Source of the DNA: Frankiaceae bacterium
GTDB lineage: Bacteria; Actinomycetota; Actinomycetes; JAVEEB01
Direction of reading: 5' to 3'
DNA length: 5,373 nt
NCBI GenBank assembly: GCA_030840665.1
Contig: JAVEEB010000409.1
Location: forward strand, 1-5,373
Position 1 is the stretch's first letter, and every line of letters starts with the position of its first letter. Below are positions 1-4,518 of the stretch, in pieces. The translations under genes and the position numbers were made by a program. The notes under the pieces are model-generated. The model had not been told where the DNA came from, made no database searches, and saw only the letters and a program-made list of their open reading frames with translations.

Positions 1-2099
1 GCGGCGCACCACACCGAGCCGACGAAAAAGCGGCGCCGTTCCGACCCGAGCGACGCGATCGCGGCGAGGAGGATCGGCAGGTACAGGAACAAGGGCGGCT
101 GGTACGACCCGCCCGGCAGGCCCAGCAGCAGGTCGAAGACGCGCGGCGCGCCAAGGGCGGCGTCGGCAACGACAGGACCCGCGCCGCGAACCGCCAGCAC
201 GGGGTGGCGGAGGGCGGCGACCGACCAGGGGGCCAGCACGAACAGCGGCATCACGGCGATCACCACGGACCGCACCGACGCGGACAACGGCAGCCGCCAC
301 TGGCGCAGCAACGTGCCGGCGAGCCCACCCACGATGAGGACACCGACGAGGGCCAGCACGATCACGTACAGGATCGGGGTGGCCGCCACGACGAGGGTCA
401 CCGCGAGGGCGGCCACCCAGGTGCGGCGCAACTCGGCCCCCGGCCGCAGGGCCCGCACGACGGAGCCGGCGGCGACCGGCAGCAGGACGAGACCGAACAC
501 CGCGTCGAGACGGCCGGCAGTCACCGCCCCCACGACGGGCGGGCTCACGGCGTACGCGAAGCCCGCCCAGACCCGCAACCGGCTCGACGTCGTGAGGCGC
601 TTGGCGGCGCGGTACGCGGTCGCCCCCGCGAGCGGCAAGGCGCCGATCAGCAGCACATCGATCGCGAGCCACGGCTTGCCCAGGGTGACGGAGCTGAGGG
701 CGGCGAGCAGGGCCAGGTACGGCGGCGCGGGGCCGCCGATGCCCACCCCGACGGAGTGCCAGTTGGCCACGAACGCGCGCCACACGTCGTCGGAGCCGGC
801 CGGGGCCGGCAGCAGGCGCCCGCCGACAAGATCCCCGTGTACGCCGAGCAAGTGCCGGAACGCGACACACGAGAGCACGGTCAAGGTCACGAACAACAGG
901 AAGGCCGGCGCGGTCACGGCACGTCGGAACAGCTGCGAGGACACGGAATCCGGCGCGTCCTCGTCGGTGCGTTCGAGGTCCGGGCGGCCGAGGGCGGCCC
1001 CCGGCTCGTCGAGCTGCGTGTGACCGCCGAGCCACTCGACGATGTGCTCGACATAGCTGCGCAGGCGGCTCCCCCGGCGTGGCAGCAGGTGGCGGACCTC
1101 GCGTCGCCCGACCGTGCGGGTGCGGCGCCTGGCGAGGCGCGAGGTGAGCAGGGACGGCCCGCGGGCGAGCAGCGCGCCGTACGCGAGGATCTCGTCCCTC
1201 GCGGCCGCAGGCCGTCGAGTCGCCAGGAAGAGAGTCGCGCGCACGGCGGTGACCACAGCCAGGCGCGGCAGGCCGAGCACCAAGCCCAGCAGGCTCGCGT
1301 TGGCGAGCACGGTGAACATCGCGTGCGTGCGGTCGAGTCGCCGCGGCGGCACCGTCGTCACGGCCAGGGGCCGGCGACCCGTCGCGCCCGCCTGCGCGTG
1401 GAAAACCACCGCACGGGGTGCGACGACGACGCGGCGGCCCGACAGGTTCGCGCGCCAGCCGAAGTCGACGTCGTCGCGGAACATGGGCAGGTTGGCGTCG
1501 AACCCGCCGAGCGCGTCCCAGACCTCGCGCCGCACCAGCATCCCGGCGCTGCCGACAGCGAGAACGTCGACTGCCCCGTCGTGCTGGCCCTGGTCCAGCT
1601 CATGGCGTTCCAGGCCGGTGTGGCGGTGGCCGGCGCCGTCCATCGTGAGGCCGACCTCGATCAGGTACGCCCGGTGGTCCCAATCGCGAACCTTCGGCCC
1701 GATGACGACAGCCTCGCGGGCGCTGTCGGCGCGCTCCAGGAGGTGCTGCAGGCAGTCCGGAGCGGGCGCGCAGTCGTCGTGGAGGAGCCACAGCCATTCG
1801 GCCGCCTGCTCCTCCTCGGCCTCGTGGGGGGTCGCGTCGATCGTGCGAGCGGCGAGGGCGACCGCGGCACCGAAGGAGGTGGAGCGCTCGGCGAGAATGA
1901 CACGCGAGTTTCCGAGGCCCTCGGCGAGCAGGGCGTACGTGCCGTCCTCGCTGCCGGTGTCAACCGCGACGACCGTGTGCGGCTGTCGGGTCTGCGCCGC
2001 GAGCGCTTCGAGCGTCCGTGGCAACCACGTCTGTCCGTCGTGTGCGACGAGCACGGCGATGACGTGGTGACGCGGGGCTGGTCGGCTCGAGGGGGGCAT
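1..2099 (-). CDS. Large membrane-bound family 2 glycosyltransferase (3' end outside the window)
   Basis: This reading frame is open without a stop from an ATG at 2099 to the left edge, giving 699 codons plus two bases; the C-terminus is missing. Residues 11-240 are a GT-A family 2 domain. The nucleotide-binding motif VDTGSEDGT is at 46-54, the DxD-like metal site LHDDC at 106-110, and the acceptor/catalytic block GGFDANLPMFRDDVDFGWR at 198-216. After a basic, Arg-rich linker (about 300-395), hydrophobic stretches at about 263-293, 397-415, 458-495, 510-547, 561-595, 608-630 and 668-684 indicate a polytopic membrane half. Actinobacterial relatives of this type are usually above 1000 residues and lie just downstream of whiB, as here. 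A role in transferring a nucleotide-sugar unit to an envelope glycan is inferred; donor and acceptor are unknown. The start is constrained: an in-frame TGA lies at 2130-2132 and there is no other start codon before 2099. There is no convincing Shine-Dalgarno site, so translation may be leaderless. Confidence 0.9.
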   Translation of the reverse strand, partial: MPPSSRPAPRHHVIAVLVAHDGQTWLPRTLEALAAQTRQPHTVVAVDTGSEDGTYALLAEGLGNSRVILAERSTSFGAAVALAARTIDATPHEAEEEQAAEWLWLLHDDCAPAPDCLQHLLERADSAREAVVIGPKVRDWDHRAYLIEVGLTMDGAGHRHTGLERHELDQGQHDGAVDVLAVGSAGMLVRREVWDALGGFDANLPMFRDDVDFGWRANLSGRRVVVAPRAVVFHAQAGATGRRPLAVTTVPPRRLDRTHAMFTVLANASLLGLVLGLPRLAVVTAVRATLFLATRRPAAARDEILAYGALLARGPSLLTSRLARRRTRTVGRREVRHLLPRRGSRLRSYVEHIVEWLGGHTQLDEPGAALGRPDLERTDEDAPDSVSSQLFRRAVTAPAFLLFVTLTVLSCVAFRHLLGVHGDLVGGRLLPAPAGSDDVWRAFVANWHSVGVGIGGPAPPYLALLAALSSVTLGKPWLAIDVLLIGALPLAGATAYRAAKRLTTSSRLRVWAGFAYAVSPPVVGAVTAGRLDAVFGLVLLPVAAGSVVRALRPGAELRRTWVAALAVTLVVAATPILYVIVLALVGVLIVGGLAGTLLRQWRLPLSASVRSVVIAVMPLFVLAPWSVAALRHPVLAVRGAGPVVADAALGAPRVFDLLLGLPGGSYQPPLFLYLPILLAAIASLGSERRRFFVGSVWCA

Positions 2100-2197
2100 C
2101 CTGTCGATTCGGTGTCGGCGACGTCGTCGTCAATGGGTGAGTGCGGCGGCGCACCGGCGGGCGGCGCAACCGCGGTGAAGACTACGTGATGGCGTCT

Positions 2198-2217
2198 GCC
2201 CGCGGCGAAAGCCGGGC
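2198..2217 (-). terminator. Small GC-rich hairpin downstream of whiB2
   Basis: Positions 2198-2206 can pair with 2211-2217 to give a 7-bp stem with a 2-base bulge (2203-2204) and a four-base loop, read as TTTC on the minus strand. It lies 78 bases past the whiB2 stop codon. There is no following T-run on the minus strand, so a rho-independent terminator is only a possibility. An attenuating or RNA-processing hairpin is equally possible. Confidence 0.25.
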
Positions 2218-2219
2218 GC

Positions 2220-2241
2220 GTCCGTGCAGTGTCCGTGCGGG
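2220..2241. repeat. Two-copy 11-base imperfect tandem repeat
   Basis: The 8-mer GTCCGTGC occurs at 2220-2227 and again at 2231-2238, an 11-base period. It is short and in GC-rich DNA, so chance is plausible. Confidence 0.4.
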
Positions 2242-2255
2242 CGTGTCGGCCCCGC

Positions 2256-2279
2256 CGATCAGCCCGTCGATCAGCCCGG
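2256..2279. repeat. Two-copy 12-base tandem repeat (CGATCAGCCCGK)
   Basis: CGATCAGCCCGT at 2256-2267 is followed directly by CGATCAGCCCGG at 2268-2279, with one mismatch in 12. It lies just after the whiB2 stop codon in the direction of transcription. No function is evident; it may be replication slippage. Confidence 0.65.
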
Positions 2280-2294
2280 CGGCCCAGGCCTGCG

Positions 2295-2555
2295 TCAGCT
2301 GGCGACGCGCTTCTTCAGGCGACGGCGTTCGCGCTCTGACAGGCCGCCCCAGATGCCGAATCGCTCGTCCTTCTGGAGGGCGTACTCCAGGCACTCGACC
2401 CGGACCTCGCACTCGACGCAGATCCGCTTGGCCTCGCGGGTGGAGCCGCCCTTCTCCGGAAAGAAGGACTCGGGGTCGGTCTGGGCGCACAGCGCCTTTT
2501 CCTGCCACAGCTCGTCGGGCTCTTCCTCAACCCCAAGCAATGAGCGCAGGTCCAC
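2295..2555 (-). CDS. whiB2: WhiB-family Fe-S transcriptional regulator (WhiB2/WhiB type)
   Basis: This 86-residue protein begins MDLRSLLGVEEEPDELWQEK. WhiB proteins bind a [4Fe-4S] cluster and act with the principal sigma factor; the WhiB2/WhiB subgroup controls septation and differentiation. The four cluster cysteines are C23, C46, C49 and C55 (C-x22-C-x2-C-x5-C). The family turn motif GIWGG is at residues 67-71, followed by the basic C-terminus ERERRRLKKR used for DNA contact. The length is normal for the subgroup. The GTG at 2555 is chosen because AAGGAG lies five bases upstream and because the family sequence starts there; the frame remains open far upstream, but that part overlaps another gene and does not look coding. 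The next minus-strand gene downstream is the glycosyltransferase. The nearby manC and glycosyltransferase genes match the conserved actinobacterial whiB2 region, which supports whiB2 rather than another wbl paralogue. Confidence 0.96.
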   Translation of the reverse strand: MDLRSLLGVEEEPDELWQEKALCAQTDPESFFPEKGGSTREAKRICVECEVRVECLEYALQKDERFGIWGGLSERERRRLKKRVAS

Positions 2556-2560
2556 GATGT

Positions 2561-2566
2561 CTCCTT
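2561..2566 (-). promoter_or_regulatory. Ribosome binding site of whiB2
   Basis: AAGGAG is read on the minus strand, followed by five bases and the GTG at 2555. It fixes the start of whiB2 at GTG rather than at any start further upstream in the same open frame. Confidence 0.85.
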
Positions 2567-2645
2567 GCGTCGTCCGCGGCCCGGTGGCCCGGGTTGGTGC
2601 GGTGCGTGGTGTCTCGGTCAGAGCGATTGCTGAGGCCGCGGGGAA

Positions 2646-2657
2646 TGACACTGGTGA
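2646..2657. promoter_or_regulatory. Possible BldD-like operator overlapping the whiB2 promoter
   Basis: The plus strand reads TGACACTGGTGA (minus strand TCACCAGTGTCA), fitting TNAC-N4-GTNA. The published BldD consensus in Streptomyces is TNACNC(A/T)GNGTNA, with a five-base centre, and whiB is a known BldD target there. The site here is one base short in the centre, so the match is imperfect. Its place, overlapping the -10 edge and the predicted transcript start, suits a repressor site. Confidence 0.22.
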
Positions 2658-2658
2658 A

Positions 2659-2687
2659 ATTACATGCGCGTCGGTCCCCGCGGTCAA
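2659..2687 (-). promoter_or_regulatory. Sigma-70-type promoter of whiB2
   Basis: On the minus strand TTGACC (2687-2682) is followed by 17 bases and TGTAAT (2664-2659). These are close to the -35 TTGACA and -10 TATAAT consensus at ideal spacing. Transcription would begin near 2652, giving a leader of about 97 bases before the GTG. An alternative -10 reading is TAATTT at 2662-2657 with a 19-base spacer. Confidence 0.6.
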
Positions 2688-2812
2688 GGGGTTCGCTGGT
2701 ATTGGTGTCGGCGGATGCTGATATGGGATCCCCGCGAACGAGGGCGCGCGGCAGCCGGACTCGCGATTCGGGTGGTTCGGGGCAGGGTCAGGAGGCTGGT
2801 GAGGCGGGCTGG

Positions 2813-3271
2813 TCAGGCGGACTGGTCGGTCGGCTCCAGCGCCTCGACGCGGACCTGCGTGTGCCTCTCGTCGAGCTCGTCGAGTTCCTGCTGGGACGCG
2901 GTCTCCACGTGGACCAGGCGGCTGTCCGCGTCGGGCAGCGACGACAGGATCTCGTCGAGCTTGCGTTGCATCGCCGACTGGGTGCGCACCTGAGTGTGCT
3001 GCAGTGCGAACACCATCACGAGAGTGACGGCGGCCGCCACCGACTGGAAGGCCGTCAGCCACCCGCTGGCGTGATGAGTCGCGACGGCCGCCGCCAGGAA
3101 CACGACGCTGATGGCCGCCGCAACGGCCGTCGCGCCGCTCGAGGCGGAGAGTTCGTTCACGCGGTGCAACTGCCGTGAGGACCACGGCCGCTCGTCGGGC
3201 GGCGCGCAGTCGGGATCGGCTGCCCCTGCGGCCGCCGGAAGGGCGGGCACCTCGGGTGGTGTGTTCGTCAT
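2813..3271 (-). CDS. Low-affinity iron permease family protein (small, two membrane helices)
   Basis: This 152-residue protein resembles the bacterial short members of the low-affinity iron permease family (PF04120, related to yeast Fet4). It has a Pro/Ala-rich cytoplasmic-looking N-terminus (1-40), two hydrophobic helices at about 46-65 and 70-90, and the characteristic stretch LQHTQVRTQSAMQRKLDEIL at 90-109, followed by an acidic region ending DADSRLVHVETASQQELDEL (about 114-133). Bacterial members are usually of this length. Iron transport has been shown for the fungal protein; whether the short bacterial form transports metal is not established, so the function is taken from the family only. 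The ATG at 3271 is supported by TAGGAGG five bases upstream. It lies upstream of whiB2 on the same strand, but the 257-base gap with its own promoter argues against a tight operon. It diverges from the DUF3105 gene. Confidence 0.82.
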   Translation of the reverse strand: MTNTPPEVPALPAAAGAADPDCAPPDERPWSSRQLHRVNELSASSGATAVAAAISVVFLAAAVATHHASGWLTAFQSVAAAVTLVMVFALQHTQVRTQSAMQRKLDEILSSLPDADSRLVHVETASQQELDELDERHTQVRVEALEPTDQSA

Positions 3272-3276
3272 AGCGG

Positions 3277-3283
3277 CCTCCTA
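3277..3283 (-). promoter_or_regulatory. Ribosome binding site of the permease-like gene
   Basis: TAGGAGG is read on the minus strand, five bases before the ATG at 3271. It is a near-perfect anti-Shine-Dalgarno match and decides this start. Confidence 0.8.
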
Positions 3284-3317
3284 CCCGGCGTGAAACGTTC
3301 CGGATCAAGCCGGCGGC

Positions 3318-3345
3318 GCCTCGCGGGTGGGTGAGGCCTCGCGGG
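3318..3345. repeat. Direct repeat GCCTCGCGGG, two copies at 18-base spacing
   Basis: The 10-mer GCCTCGCGGG occurs at 3318-3327 and 3336-3345 within the divergent spacer. The second copy runs into the palindrome GCGGGCCCGC (3341-3350). A spacing of about two helical turns could suit a dimeric regulator, but the sequence is GC-rich and chance is possible. Confidence 0.4.
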
Positions 3346-3432
3346 CCCGCCGGGGACCCGTCCACGACGCTGCCCGACCGCTGATTCCCTGTGAGTTGCC
3401 TGGGGCTCGCGACGCTCGGCCCTTCCGCCCCC

Positions 3433-3438
3433 TAGACT
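3433..3438 (+). promoter_or_regulatory. Candidate -10 element of the DUF3105 gene
   Basis: TAGACT fits the actinobacterial TAnnnT -10 pattern and lies 38 bases before the GTG at 3477, which would give a leader of about 32 bases. No good -35 hexamer is present at 16-19 bases; a TTGCCT at 3396-3401 is too far away. Confidence 0.42.
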
Positions 3439-3476
3439 TCGCGCGCTGGACTCCTCGCCCGACCAGGACGGATCAC

Positions 3477-4433
3477 GTGCCCAACAACGACCGCGCGCAG
3501 CGCCGGCTCAACGCCAAGCGCGCTGCCAAGCAGAACCGCCATCAGCTCGAAGCCCTTCGGCGTGAGCAGGCCAGACGCGAACGCCGACGCTTCATCATCG
3601 TGACCGGCATCGTCGTCCTGGTGGGCTTCATCATCGTGGGCTCGGTGACGATCCCGTCCTACGTGCGGTCACTGAATTCGCCGTCGCACAAGTCGCTGGC
3701 CTCCTACGGCACGTCGGCCGCCGCCGCGACCTGCGATGCCGCGACGCTGACAAACCCCGAGCCCGGCCCGCCCGAGGCGAAGACCAGTGCCGACGCGGAC
3801 CGCTACCACCTCACCACCACGCCGTCGACGTGGAAGTACAAGAACAATCCGCCGGCGAGCGGCCCGCACGACCCGAACCCGATGCCGTCGGGGCCGCACT
3901 ACTACGCGCCGACCGCGGCGAGCGAGCCCAGCTTCGTCGAACAGCTGGTGCACAACCTCGAACACGGGTACGTCGTGCTCTGGTACGACGACACCATCGC
4001 CCAGGACAAGGCCAAGCTCCAGGCGATCGACGACATGGGCACCAACCTGCAGGCGAACGGGCACGACCTGTTCATCGCGGCTCCGTGGCCGAAGGACCGC
4101 CCGGTCATGGATGGCGGCAAGCACGTCGCGATCACCGCGTGGCACTACCGCCAGCTGTGCAACGACATCTCGGGCGCGGTGCTCGACACGTTCGTCAACA
4201 CGCACAGCCCGCTGTGTGCTCCCGAGCCGCCCGCCGACCCCGACACGGGTCTGGCGGCAACGGCCGAGAAGGTGACGGCGACCTGCGGCTCGCCGACGCC
4301 GACCCCGTCGCCGTCCACCTCGTCGACGACCTCGTCGACCGCGACGTCGACGGCAACGCCGACGGGCACCGGCACGGCATCGACGACGCCGTCAGCAACC
4401 AAGAGTCCGACACCCACGTCGTCGGCGAGCTGA
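3477..4433 (+). CDS. DUF3105 domain protein, membrane-anchored and extracellular
   Basis: The protein has 318 residues from the GTG at 3477. Residues 1-38 are very basic with an Arg-rich helix, residues 39-60 form one membrane helix, and the rest should be outside the cell. The DUF3105 domain covers about 105-250 and carries the typical blocks NNPPASGPHD (123-132), VHNLEHGYVVLWYDD (158-172) and ITAWHYRQLC (219-228). Its function is unknown. Exported His residues (111, 131, 141, 159, 163, 216, 223, 243) and four Cys (86, 228, 247, 270) are compatible with metal or disulfide chemistry, which is inference. Residues 271-318 are almost only Ser, Thr, Pro, Ala and Gly: a flexible tail and a likely O-mannosylation target. 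The GTG is preferred to an in-frame upstream start at 3327 because AGGA precedes it by eight bases, a -10 candidate lies upstream, and the first 50 residues of the longer form do not look coding. Confidence 0.88.
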   Translation: MPNNDRAQRRLNAKRAAKQNRHQLEALRREQARRERRRFIIVTGIVVLVGFIIVGSVTIPSYVRSLNSPSHKSLASYGTSAAAATCDAATLTNPEPGPPEAKTSADADRYHLTTTPSTWKYKNNPPASGPHDPNPMPSGPHYYAPTAASEPSFVEQLVHNLEHGYVVLWYDDTIAQDKAKLQAIDDMGTNLQANGHDLFIAAPWPKDRPVMDGGKHVAITAWHYRQLCNDISGAVLDTFVNTHSPLCAPEPPADPDTGLAATAEKVTATCGSPTPTPSPSTSSTTSSTATSTATPTGTGTASTTPSATKSPTPTSSAS

Positions 4434-4445
4434 CACTCACGTTGC

Positions 4446-4490
4446 AATCGGCCGGCCGCGCACACTGCGCGACCGGCCGATTCTTCGTTG
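4446..4490 (+). terminator. Strong hairpin terminator of the DUF3105 gene, between convergent genes
   Basis: Positions 4446-4455 (AATCGGCCGG) pair perfectly with 4473-4482. After one mismatch (4456/4472), 4457-4462 pair with 4466-4471, closing a three-base loop. The stem starts 13 bases past the TGA and is followed by a T-rich stretch (TTCTTCGTT). The 3' end of manC lies 37 bases further on the opposite strand, so the stem may stop transcription from both sides, but the minus-strand flank has no clear T-run. Confidence 0.85.
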
Positions 4491-4518
4491 TGGGGTTAGC
4501 TGCTTGCACGCCGACGCT

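Larger units (their letters stand above)
2100..2294. other. Intergenic spacer between whiB2 and the glycosyltransferase gene
   Basis: No gene is supported in these 195 bases. Both flanking genes read leftwards, so the spacer is downstream of whiB2 and upstream of the glycosyltransferase. It holds two short imperfect tandem repeats, a small GC-rich hairpin and, on the minus strand, a TTGACG hexamer (2128-2133) that could be a -35 element for the glycosyltransferase. No good -10 element was found at the right spacing. The gap leaves open whether the two genes are co-transcribed. Confidence 0.6.
2556..2812. other. Regulatory spacer upstream of whiB2
   Basis: This 257-base stretch between the permease-like stop codon and the whiB2 start holds no supported gene. 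The half nearest whiB2 (2556-2690) carries the ribosome binding site, a roughly 97-base leader and the promoter. The far half (2690-2812) shows no clear terminator or reading frame of its own. The locally AT-richer patch at 2640-2665 stands out from its GC-rich surroundings, as expected for a promoter. Confidence 0.6.
3272..3476. other. Divergent intergenic region
   Basis: These 205 bases separate two genes that read away from each other and must contain both promoters. For the plus-strand gene a TAGACT -10 candidate is visible. For the minus-strand gene no -10 element of TAnnnT type was found near the start; a TTGATC (3308-3303) and a GGAAC (ECF -35-like, 3301-3297) lie close to the ribosome binding site but have no matching -10 element. 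A short direct repeat lies in the middle. Confidence 0.5.

Noticed and set aside
204..2189. A plus-strand open frame of 661 codons covering almost the whole glycosyltransferase gene.
   Set aside because: It runs antisense to a reading frame with clear family 2 glycosyltransferase motifs and membrane helices. Its product is a low-complexity Arg/Gly/His/Glu-rich sequence with no recognisable domain, as expected from the complement of high-GC coding DNA.
3297..3301. GGAAC on the minus strand as an ECF sigma -35 element for the permease-like gene.
   Set aside because: No CGTC- or GTT-type -10 element follows at 16-18 bases; that position is occupied by the ribosome binding site.
2556..3365. An upstream extension of the whiB2 frame that would give a 356-residue protein.
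   Set aside because: The extension overlaps the permease-like gene in another frame and the whiB2 promoter, has an Arg/Pro-rich non-domain sequence, and a strong ribosome binding site sits right before the GTG at 2555.
3327..3476. A longer N-terminus for the DUF3105 protein starting at 3327.
   Set aside because: The added 50 residues show no family similarity and cover the likely promoter and ribosome binding site. A normal basic-plus-membrane-helix N-terminus begins at the GTG at 3477.
4287..4430. Repetitive Ser/Thr-coding DNA (TCGACG and similar units) as a possible satellite or repeat array.
   Set aside because: The units are irregular and in frame, and they simply encode a Ser/Thr/Pro-rich protein tail.
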